A stretch of 64,000 nucleotides of DNA from the NCBI GenBank assembly GCA_036824005.1, contig DAITBA010000002.1, positions 124,001 to 188,000 of the forward strand, written 5' to 3'. The first letter of the stretch is position 1. Every line of letters starts with the position of its first letter. The notes beneath the pieces were generated by a model. That model saw only the letters and a list, made by a program, of their open reading frames with translations. It made no database searches and was not told the origin of the DNA. Source of the DNA: DAITBA01 sp036824005. GTDB taxonomy: Bacteria > Pseudomonadota > Gammaproteobacteria > Burkholderiales > Rhodocyclaceae. The translations under genes and the position numbers were made by a program. Below are positions 57,316 through 64,000 of the stretch, one piece after another.

Positions 57316-57624
57316 ATGACAAGCGTCATCGAGCAGCACCGCGAAGAAGTTGCCGCCCTATGCCGCCGCGCCGGCGCACGTCGGCTCGACGTCTTCGGCT
57401 CGGCGATTCGCGACGATTTCGATCCGGCCACCAGCGATCTGGATTTCCTGGTGGAATTCGACGAGCTGCCGCCGAAGGCCTACGCCGACGCCTACTTCAC
57501 CCTGAAGGAAAGCCTCGAACGGCTCTTCGGGCGACCGGTGGACCTCGTCACCGAGGGCAGCGTCGAAAACCCCTATTTTCGCGAGCGGATCAACGCCGAG
57601 CGCAGGCCGGTGTATGCACGCTGA
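57316..57624 (+). CDS. mntA: MntA-like minimal nucleotidyltransferase antitoxin
   Basis: 102 residues. The nucleotidyltransferase motif is DVFGSAIRDDFDPATSDLDFLVEF (Gly28-Ser29 and Asp41-x-Asp43). In HepT/MntA systems this protein neutralises the HEPN toxin by AMPylating it. GGAGG at 57306-57310 supports the ATG at 57316 over the one at 57304. It overlaps the hepT start by 11 bp. The pair lies between the two hsdR pieces. Confidence 0.87.
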   Translation: MTSVIEQHREEVAALCRRAGARRLDVFGSAIRDDFDPATSDLDFLVEFDELPPKAYADAYFTLKESLERLFGRPVDLVTEGSVENPYFRERINAERRPVYAR

Positions 57625-57955
57625 CGCCCGCAAGCTCCTGTGGGACGCAATGCGGGCCGCGGACCGCGTCGCGCGCTTCACGCACGGCAAGACATTCGCC
57701 GACTATCAGGCAGACGAACTGCTGCGCTCGGGCGTGGAGCGCCAGCTCGCGATCGTCGGCGAGGCACTCAGCCGGCTTCGCCGCATCGACCCTGGGATCG
57801 CCGGCTCGATTGCCGAGTTGGCACGCGTCGTCGGTTTCCGCAACGTTCTGGTCCATGCCTCCGCCAGTGTCGACAGCCGCAACGTCCGGGGCATCATCGA
57901 GGCCGACCTCGATCCCCTGCGCGCATCGCTCAGTGCCTTGCTCGTTCAGCCGTGA
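57614..57955 (+). CDS. hepT: HepT-like HEPN-domain toxin with altered motif
   Basis: 113 residues, all-helical HEPN (DUF86) protein. The RNase motif R-x4-H is R76-NVLV-H81, but the tyrosine two residues later, the AMPylation target in studied HepT proteins, is Ser83 (RNVLVHASASVD). QLAIVGEALSRL and the C-terminal IIEADLDPLRASL helix fit the family. The toxin may be regulated differently or be inactive. Confidence 0.85.
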   Translation: MHADARKLLWDAMRAADRVARFTHGKTFADYQADELLRSGVERQLAIVGEALSRLRRIDPGIAGSIAELARVVGFRNVLVHASASVDSRNVRGIIEADLDPLRASLSALLVQP

Positions 57956-57971
57956 CTGGCAGTGTCGCGTG

Positions 57972-58547
57972 ATGACGCTCACCCCGCACACCTCCGAATG
58001 CACGGCGGTTCATCCGCGCTACGCGATGCGCCACCCGCAGGCGGTGGCCGACGGCGTGAACGTCAACTACGACGTCTACCGCATCAAGACCGAGGTCACC
58101 GAGGCCGGCGCCACGGTGGAGGCCGGCTACTGGCTGCAGGTGCTCGACAAGCCCACCCGCGCCCGGCGCCTCAGTTTGGCAAATGCGCAGCTCGACGACG
58201 ACTACGAGTACGCGCCCGAAGAACTGGACCGCAGCGTGCAGACGCCCGACCAGATCCGCACCATCGCCCGCACGCTGCGCGACCGCTGGCAGAGCGACCT
58301 CTTCCCGCAGCGGCAGGAGCTGCCCAAGACGCTGGTCTTCGCCAAGAGCCTGTCCTCGACTCGATCGGGGAACGACAACCACGCCGAGGCCATCGTCGGC
58401 ATCCTGCGCGAGGAATGGGGCCGTGGCAACGAGTTCGCGCAGAAGATCACCTACCGCACCACGGGAAGCAAACCGGAGGAGATGATCAACTCACTCCGCA
58501 CCAGCTACCACCCGCGCGTCGCCTTCACTGACAATCGGCCCAACTGA
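57972..58547 (+). pseudogene. hsdR: Second, internal hsdR piece with duplicated segments
   Basis: Similarity to HsdR runs from about 58038 (QAVADGVNVNYDVYRI) to about 58527 (SYHPRVAF), the linker and first part of helicase domain 2. It stops abruptly before the motif that normally reads AVTVDM, and the frame ends eight codons later, overlapping the hsdM start (TGATG). Bases 58209-58346 duplicate 56594-56731 with four differences in 138. A 24-bp insertion (58347-58370) splits the FAKDDNHAE motif in frame. The part from 57972 to 58037 has no similarity I recognise. Confidence 0.82.
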
Positions 58548-60547
58548 TGGAAGCGCAACAACTCAACTGGATCGCCAACTTCATCTGGGGCATCGCCGAC
58601 GACGTCCTGCGGGACCTCTACGTCCGCGGCAAGTACCGCGACGTCATCCTTCCGATGACCGTCCTTCGTCGCCTCGATGCCGTGCTCGAGCCCACCAAGC
58701 AGGCCGTGCTCGACATGAAGGCCGCCCTCGACAAGGCGGGGATCACCAACCAGGACCAGGCCCTTCGCCAGGCCGCCGGCCAGGCCTTCTACAACACGTC
58801 CCGCTTCACGCTGCGCGACCTCAAGGCACGCGCCAGCCAGCAGCAGCTCAAGGCCGACTTCGAGGCGTACCTCGACGGGTTCTCGCCAAACGTGCAGGAC
58901 ATCCTCGAGAACTTCGAATTCCGCAACCAGATCCCGCGGCTCTCGAAGGCCGACGCGCTCGGCACGCTGATCGAGAAGTTCCTCTCCCCCGACATCAACC
59001 TGAGCCCCAACCCGGTGCTCAACGGCGACGGCTCGGTCAAGCACCGCGGCCTCGACAACCACGGCATGGGCACGGTGTTCGAGGAACTGGTCCGACGCTT
59101 CAACGAAGAGAACAACGAAGAGGCCGGCGAACACTGGACGCCCCGCGATGCCGTGAAACTCATGGCGAAGCTGATCTTCCTGCCGATCGCCGACGAGATC
59201 GAGTCCGGCACCTACCTGCTGTACGACGGTGCGCTCGGCACGGGCGGCATGCTCACCGTCGCCGAAGAAACGCTCAAGGCGCTTGCGGAGCAGCACGGCA
59301 AGCAGGTGGCCACGCATCTCTACGGCCAGGAGATCAACGCCGAGACCTACGCCATCTGCAAGGCCGACCTGCTGCTCAAAGGCGAAGGCGATGCCGCGGA
59401 CAACATCATCGGCGGCCCGGAGCACTCCACGCTCGCCAACGACGCGTTCCCGTCACGCGAGTTCGACTTCATGCTCAGCAACCCGCCCTACGGCAAGAGC
59501 TGGAAGAGCGACCTCGAGCGCATGGGCGGCAAGGACGGCATCAAGGACCCGCGCTTCGTCATCGAGCACGCCGGCGACCCTGAATACTCGCTCATCACCC
59601 GATCGAGCGACGGCCAGATGCTGTTCCTGGCCAACATGCTCGGCAAGATGAAGCGGGGAACCAAGCTCGGCAGCCGCATCGCCGAGGTCCACAACGGCTC
59701 GTCGCTCTTCACCGGCGACGCCGGCCAGGGCGAGAGCAACATCCGCCGCTGGATCATCGAGAACGACTGGCTCGAGGCCATCGTCGCGCTGCCGCTCAAC
59801 ATGTTCTACAACACCGGCATCGCCACCTACATCTGGGTGCTCACGAACCGCAAGCCGGCGCACCGTAAGGGCAAGGTCCAGCTCATCGACGCCACGCAGT
59901 GGTACAAGCCGCTGCGCAAGAACCTCGGCAAGAAGAACTGCGAGCTGTCGGACGAGGACATCGCGCGCATCTGCGACGCGTTCCTCAAGTTCGAGGAGAC
60001 CGAGCAGTCGAAGCTCTTCCCGAATGCCGCCTTCGGCTACTGGAAGGTCACCGTCGAGCGGCCGCTGCGGCTGAGGGGCATCGATCCCGAGCGGGCGTAC
60101 ACGCCCAAGGAGATCAAGGCGCTGAAGGAAATCGCCGAGCGCGCGGATGACGCGTCGCCGGTGATCCGCAAGATCCACAAGAAGGGCACCGCCGCCGACC
60201 CGCTGCGCGGCCTCTTTCTGCTCCCCTCTCCCTCGGGGAGAGGGGCCGGGGGTGAGGGCATGGTGGTCGAGTACGAGCCCGACCCCGAGCTGCGCGACAC
60301 CGAGCAGGTGCCGTTGCTGGAGGAGGGCGGCATCGAGGCCTTCATCCGGCGCGAAGTGCTGCCCCACGCGCCCGACGCATGGTACGTGCCCGACAGCGTC
60401 AAGACCGGCTACGAGATCAGCTTCACCCGCTACTTCTACAAGCCGCAGCCGCTGCGCACGCTGGAGGAGATCCGGGCGGACATCCTGGCGCTGGAAAAGG
60501 AGACGGAGGGGCTGCTTGGCGAGATTGTCGGAAAGTTTCCGAGATGA
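58547..60547 (+). CDS. hsdM: Type I restriction-modification methyltransferase subunit HsdM
   Basis: 666 residues. An N-terminal helical HsdM domain (about 1-155), then the adenine-N6 methyltransferase with the SAM motif LYDGALGTGGMLTVAEE and the catalytic SNPPYGKSW. A C-terminal extension follows. Residues 559-571 (LPSPSGRGAGGEG) come from a family D repeat inserted in frame between two otherwise continuous parts. It overlaps the hsdR fragment and the next gene (ATGA). With HsdS it could still methylate DNA without restriction. Confidence 0.93.
   Translation: MEAQQLNWIANFIWGIADDVLRDLYVRGKYRDVILPMTVLRRLDAVLEPTKQAVLDMKAALDKAGITNQDQALRQAAGQAFYNTSRFTLRDLKARASQQQLKADFEAYLDGFSPNVQDILENFEFRNQIPRLSKADALGTLIEKFLSPDINLSPNPVLNGDGSVKHRGLDNHGMGTVFEELVRRFNEENNEEAGEHWTPRDAVKLMAKLIFLPIADEIESGTYLLYDGALGTGGMLTVAEETLKALAEQHGKQVATHLYGQEINAETYAICKADLLLKGEGDAADNIIGGPEHSTLANDAFPSREFDFMLSNPPYGKSWKSDLERMGGKDGIKDPRFVIEHAGDPEYSLITRSSDGQMLFLANMLGKMKRGTKLGSRIAEVHNGSSLFTGDAGQGESNIRRWIIENDWLEAIVALPLNMFYNTGIATYIWVLTNRKPAHRKGKVQLIDATQWYKPLRKNLGKKNCELSDEDIARICDAFLKFEETEQSKLFPNAAFGYWKVTVERPLRLRGIDPERAYTPKEIKALKEIAERADDASPVIRKIHKKGTAADPLRGLFLLPSPSGRGAGGEGMVVEYEPDPELRDTEQVPLLEEGGIEAFIRREVLPHAPDAWYVPDSVKTGYEISFTRYFYKPQPLRTLEEIRADILALEKETEGLLGEIVGKFPR
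60221..60258 (+). repeat. Family D repeat translated inside hsdM
   Basis: CTCCCCTCTCCCTCGGGGAG followed by AGGGGCCGGGGGTGAGGG is the classic environmental repeat of this type, in perfect frame with hsdM codons 559-571. Confidence 0.88.
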
Positions 60548-62049
60548 TCCGGACGATCTTCGTCAGCAGTGTCCAGAAGGAACTCGCGGAGGAACGCGCC
60601 GCCGTACGCGATTTCGTTCGCGGCGACGCGCTGCTGCGGCGTTTCTTCGACGTTTTCCTGTTCGAGGACCTGCCAGCTTCGGACAGAAGAACCGACGAGG
60701 TCTACCTGGACGAGGTCGGACGCTGCGATCTGTATCTCGGCATCTTCGGCAGCGAATACGGAAACGAGGATGCGGAAGGACTCTCGCCGACCGAACGCGA
60801 GTTCGACCATGCCACTGCGACCGGCAAGACGCGGCTGATCTTCGTCAGGGGGAGCGCAGACGCCGCACGGCACCCGAAAATGTCGGCACTGATTGCCAAG
60901 GCGGGCGCGGCGCTCCTGCGCCGGCGCTTCGGCTCGACCGCCGAGCTGATCGGCGGGCTCTATGCCGCCCTGGTGCAATATCTGGAGGACCGCGAACTCA
61001 TCCGAACCGGCCCGTTCGACGCGGCACCCTGCCCGCGCGCGACCTTCGCCGACCTGGACGAGGAACGGATGCGTTGGTTCATCGCGCTGGCACGGCGCGC
61101 GCGGGGATTCCCGCTGCCCGAGGAGGCGTCGGCCGAGGAACTGCTCACGCATCTGAACCTCCTCGATCGCGGCCGGCCAACCCACGCGGCCGTGTTGCTC
61201 TTCGGTCGCCAGCCCCAGCGTTTCCTGATCTCGTCGGAAGTGAAGTGCGCGCACTTCCACGGCACCGAAATCGCCAAGCCGATTCCTTCGTATCAGGTGT
61301 ACAAGGGCAGCGTCTTCCAGCTCGTCGATGCGGCGGTGGATTTCGTGATGTCCAAACTCAACCTCGCCGTCGGCACGCGCGCGCTGAGCACCCAGGCGCC
61401 AGTGGCGTACGAGATGCCGGTCGAAGTGGTGCGCGAAGCGATCGTCAACGCCGTCGCCCACCGCGACTACACCAGCAGTGGCAGCGTCCAGGTGATGCTG
61501 TTCGCGGATCGGCTCGAGGTCTGGAATCCCGGCCACCTGCCGCCGTCGCTCACGCTGGAGATGCTGCGCCGGCCGCACGGATCGGTCCCCGGCAACCCGC
61601 TGCTCGCCGAGTCCCTTTACCTGGCCAAGTACATCGAGCGCATGGGCACCGGCACCGGCGACATGATCGCCCGCTGCCGCGAGGCCGGATTGCCCGAACC
61701 GCAATTCAGCCTGCGGGACGGCTTCGTCACGACCCTCGCGCGCCGCCCGCTGCGCGGACTGGAGATCGTCGCCCCCGCAGTCACCCCGGAAGTCACCCCG
61801 GAAGTCACCCCGGAAGTCACCCCGGAAGTCCGCCTGGCGCTTGCCCTGCGCGGCGAGATGACCCGCCAGCAACTCCAGCAGGCACTGGGGCTGAAGGACG
61901 ACGAGCATTTCCGCAAGGCCTACCTTCTGCCCGCGCTTGAAGCCGGCCTGATCGAGATGACCATTCCCGGCAAGCCCACCAGTCGCTTGCAGAAATACCG
62001 GCTGACCGACAAGGGACGCGCACGGCTGGCCCAGGGAGACGGGCGGTGA
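60544..62049 (+). CDS. DUF4062 - ATPase (RecG-C/AlbA-associated) - winged helix protein
   Basis: 501 residues. The N-terminal region (IRTIFVSSVQKELAEERAAV; CDLYLGIFGSEYG; SPTEREFDHA) is DUF4062, a TIR/SLOG-like sensor fold of defence proteins. A GHKL-like ATPase follows (VVREAIVNAVAHRDY at 295-309; NPGHLP; GTGTGDM at 368-374), then four VTPE repeats (413-428) and a winged helix. It overlaps hsdM (ATGA) and hsdS (GTGA), so it is translated with the methylase and specificity subunits. Genes embedded in type I loci in this way are known as restriction-linked ORFs; the function is unknown. Confidence 0.8.
   Translation: MIRTIFVSSVQKELAEERAAVRDFVRGDALLRRFFDVFLFEDLPASDRRTDEVYLDEVGRCDLYLGIFGSEYGNEDAEGLSPTEREFDHATATGKTRLIFVRGSADAARHPKMSALIAKAGAALLRRRFGSTAELIGGLYAALVQYLEDRELIRTGPFDAAPCPRATFADLDEERMRWFIALARRARGFPLPEEASAEELLTHLNLLDRGRPTHAAVLLFGRQPQRFLISSEVKCAHFHGTEIAKPIPSYQVYKGSVFQLVDAAVDFVMSKLNLAVGTRALSTQAPVAYEMPVEVVREAIVNAVAHRDYTSSGSVQVMLFADRLEVWNPGHLPPSLTLEMLRRPHGSVPGNPLLAESLYLAKYIERMGTGTGDMIARCREAGLPEPQFSLRDGFVTTLARRPLRGLEIVAPAVTPEVTPEVTPEVTPEVRLALALRGEMTRQQLQQALGLKDDEHFRKAYLLPALEAGLIEMTIPGKPTSRLQKYRLTDKGRARLAQGDGR
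61780..61827 (+). repeat. 12-bp tandem repeat, four units
   Basis: GTCACCCCGGAA repeated four times without change, encoding VTPE x4 in the linker before the winged helix. Length is a multiple of three, so unit gain or loss keeps the frame. Confidence 0.95.
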
Positions 62050-63476
62050 TCGACGGCCTCAAGCCCTATCCGGCGATGAAGGACTCCGGCGTGGCGTGGC
62101 TGGGGGATGTGCCGGAGCATTGGGAAGTGCTTCCCGCGCTCGCGGTCTACCGCCCGCGGCAGGTGAAGAACACCGGCATGATTGAGACAACCGTGCTCTC
62201 CCTGAGTTATGGACGGATCATCGTCAAGCCGCCGGAGAAACTCCGTGGACTCGTCCCGGAGTCGTTCGAGACGTATCAGGTTGTTGATCCTGCGAACATC
62301 ATCGTCCGCACGACCGACCTGCAGAACGACCAGACCAGCCTGCGGATCGGCCATTCGGCGCATCGCGGCATCATCACTTCGGCGTACATGTGCTTGGAGA
62401 CTTTGCTACGGGTATCGAACGAGTTCGGCTATCAGTACCTGAACGCCTACGACCTGCTCAAGATCATCTACGGCTTCGGCTCGGGCCTGCGCCAGAACCT
62501 GGACTTCAGCGACATCAAGCGGATGCCGGTATTGGTCCCACCCCTCCCCGAACAAGCCGCCATCGTCCGTTTCCTCGACCACGCGGACCGGCGGATTCGG
62601 CGGTACATCCGCGCCAAGCAGAAGCTGATCAAGCTGCTGGAGGAGCAGAAGCAGGCCATTATCCACCGCGCGGTCACCCGCGGCCTCAACCCCGACGTCC
62701 GCCTCAAGCCCTCCGGCGTGGAGTGGCTAGGGAATGTGCCGGAGCGCTGGGACGTTGTACGACTGAAATATGCGGCGTCGCAGATCGTTGATTGTCTGCA
62801 TGCAACCCCGATCTATTCCGAGGTGGGCGCATTCCCGGCGATCCGCACCGCCGATATCTCTCCTGGTATCGTCCGGCTAGGTTCCGCCCGCCGGGTGGAC
62901 GAGGATGTCTACTCCCGATGGACGCAGCGGCTCGAGCCGGTGGCCGGAGATATCCTCTACTCGCGGGAGGGCGAGCGGTTCGGAATCGCTGCTTGTGTTC
63001 CCGAAGGCGCTCGAGTGTGCATCTCACAGCGGATGATGGTTTTCCGCATCCGGCCGGAGCACAACTCGCGGTTCGTGATGTGGTTGCTCAACAGTCCACA
63101 GGTCTATGCCCAGGCAAATCAGGACGTCATGGGCTCGACTGCACCTCACGTAAATGTCTCGACGATTCGGAATTTCGCTCTTGCTCTTCCTGCGCGTCGT
63201 GAGCAGGACGAGATTGTCGACCACGTCGAAGCGGCAACCCTCGGCCTCTATCGAACAATAGAGGACGCCCAACGTGAGATCGTCCTGCTTCGCGAATACC
63301 GCACGCGCCTGATTGCCGACGTGGTCACCGGCAAGCTCGACGTCCGCGAGGCGGCGGCGCGGTTGCCGGATGAAATCGAGGAGCCCGAACCGCTCGACCA
63401 AGCCGAGGGCATGACGGAAAGTGAAGACGAATCGGCCACCGACCTCGATGCCACGCTGGAGGAGGCCGAGGCATGA
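62046..63476 (+). CDS. hsdS: Type I restriction-modification specificity subunit HsdS
   Basis: 476 residues with two target-recognition domains, each opened by the same lead: SGVAWLGDVPEHWEV (about 14-28) and SGVEWLGNVPERWDV (about 228-242). Each is followed by a long helical spacer (LPEQAAIVRFLDHADRRIRRYIRAKQKLIKLLEEQKQAII and the REQDEIVDHVEAA..LLREYRTRLIADVVTGKLDV counterpart). The acidic tail is 45 residues. The start is GTG overlapping the preceding stop. It sets the methylation sequence; the target is unknown. Confidence 0.93.
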   Translation: MIDGLKPYPAMKDSGVAWLGDVPEHWEVLPALAVYRPRQVKNTGMIETTVLSLSYGRIIVKPPEKLRGLVPESFETYQVVDPANIIVRTTDLQNDQTSLRIGHSAHRGIITSAYMCLETLLRVSNEFGYQYLNAYDLLKIIYGFGSGLRQNLDFSDIKRMPVLVPPLPEQAAIVRFLDHADRRIRRYIRAKQKLIKLLEEQKQAIIHRAVTRGLNPDVRLKPSGVEWLGNVPERWDVVRLKYAASQIVDCLHATPIYSEVGAFPAIRTADISPGIVRLGSARRVDEDVYSRWTQRLEPVAGDILYSREGERFGIAACVPEGARVCISQRMMVFRIRPEHNSRFVMWLLNSPQVYAQANQDVMGSTAPHVNVSTIRNFALALPARREQDEIVDHVEAATLGLYRTIEDAQREIVLLREYRTRLIADVVTGKLDVREAAARLPDEIEEPEPLDQAEGMTESEDESATDLDATLEEAEA

Positions 63477-64000
63477 CCAGCGAGCGCCCCGCTGCCTATC
63501 TCATGAGCCTCGTGAACGAGCTGCGCGCGCTGCCGCGCGAGACGGAGTGGGTCGAGTTCAAGGTCAACGACGCCGAGCCGCAAGCGATCGGCGAGTACAT
63601 TTCGGCGCTCGCCAACGCGGCGGCGCTGGTGGGCAAGGCCTTCGCCTACATGGTCTGGGGTGTGCAGAACGACGACCATGCGGTGGTAGGCACGAGCTTT
63701 GATCCGGTCGCGGCGCGCGTGGGCAGCGAGGCTCTGGAGAATTGGCTGCTGCGGCTGCTTGAGCCCAAGATCGACTTCCGCTTCTTCCACGTCGCCGTGG
63801 AGGATCGCCCGGTGGTCCTGTTGGAGATCCACCGCGCGGCCCGCCATCCGGTGGCCTTTGCCGGCCAGGAGCACATCCGGGTCGGCAGCTACAAGAAGAA
63901 GCTGAAAGACTTCCCTGAGAAAGAGCGGGCGCTGTGGCGCCTCTTTGACCGCACGCCGTTCGAGGATGGCATCGCCAGCGAACGGATCAGCGCCGACGAG
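63473..64000 (+). CDS. AlbA_2 (Schlafen-type) ATP-binding protein, 3' end outside window
   Basis: 176 codons are visible and open to the last base. ETEWVEFKVNDAEPQAIGEYISALANAAAL (about 27-56) and AYMVWGVQNDDHAVVGTSFDP are the AlbA_2 domain start. HIRVGSYKKKLKDFPEKERALWRLF closes it. Such proteins often continue with a GHKL ATPase and a winged helix, which would be beyond the window. Its ATG overlaps the hsdS stop (ATGA), so it belongs to the hsdM operon. Part of the defence island; role unknown. Confidence 0.85.
   Translation, partial: MTSERPAAYLMSLVNELRALPRETEWVEFKVNDAEPQAIGEYISALANAAALVGKAFAYMVWGVQNDDHAVVGTSFDPVAARVGSEALENWLLRLLEPKIDFRFFHVAVEDRPVVLLEIHRAARHPVAFAGQEHIRVGSYKKKLKDFPEKERALWRLFDRTPFEDGIASERISADE

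Noticed and set aside
61780..61827. Short CRISPR-like array
   Set aside because: The units are contiguous 12-mers without spacers and lie inside a coding frame.
54686..64000. Prophage or transposon
   Set aside because: No integrase, transposase, structural phage gene or tRNA attachment site is visible; the region is better read as a defence island.

Overview
The window reads as a chromosome segment of a high-GC betaproteobacterium. The main evidence is the gene order gntR-sdhCDAB-sdhE-gltA-odhA-odhB-lpdA-zapE, together with Bug/Tct-type tricarboxylate transport, a phasin and betaproteobacterial protein styles. Rhodocyclales or Burkholderiales relatives are most likely; I cannot fix the genus. 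No rRNA, tRNA, transposase or CRISPR array was found. Gene density is high, and many intergenic gaps hold short palindromic repeats of at least five families.

Layout. 1-12.7 kb: a regulator cut by the window edge, then a colinear TCA-cycle operon (succinate dehydrogenase, its flavinylation factor, citrate synthase, 2-oxoglutarate dehydrogenase E1/E2/E3) ending in the ZapE ATPase. 12.8-18.6 kb: an orphan secretin-N-domain protein, a small hypothetical gene, and parE-parC on the minus strand. 18.7-28.0 kb: an FAH-family hydrolase, a PanE-like reductase, a tctCBA transporter operon with a trailing unknown gene, a divergent oxalate-CoA-ligase-like synthetase, a NYN-LOTUS protein and a PHA-synthase-like hydrolase. 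28.1-35.0 kb: two divergent operons, meh-mct on minus and smtA-smtB-mcl-mch on plus. Together they encode every dedicated enzyme of the glyoxylate-assimilation half of the 3-hydroxypropionate bi-cycle known from Chloroflexus. This is the most striking system in the window.

35-48 kb: a PflX-like radical SAM protein with a PhnD-like binding protein, a DinG/YoaA helicase, a membrane TIR-like protein, an ATP-grasp-like protein, flavocytochrome c sulfide dehydrogenase (fccAB) behind a near-perfect FNR-type site, molybdopterin genes mobB-moeA-moaD-moaE and an OprB-like porin. 48-54.6 kb: a phasin, clpB behind an excellent sigma-32 promoter, a small Cys-rich protein and plsB. 54.7-64 kb: a defence island with an RHH/RelE toxin-antitoxin pair, a rearranged type I restriction locus and a final AlbA_2 protein cut by the window end. 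In that locus hsdR is split, duplicated and carries in-frame repeat insertions, an mntA-hepT pair sits between the hsdR pieces, and hsdM, a DUF4062-ATPase protein and hsdS follow.

How the genes fit together. The TCA operon makes and uses succinyl-CoA and malate. SmtAB would draw on both to form malyl-CoA. Mcl, Mch, Mct and Meh would then turn glyoxylate plus propionyl-CoA into pyruvate plus acetyl-CoA. This suits a heterotroph that co-assimilates propionate or acetate and stores polyhydroxyalkanoate (phasin and PhaC-like protein present), with sulfide oxidation as an accessory electron source. The physiological reading is inference; the gene calls rest on sequence motifs and remembered family sequences, with no database search.
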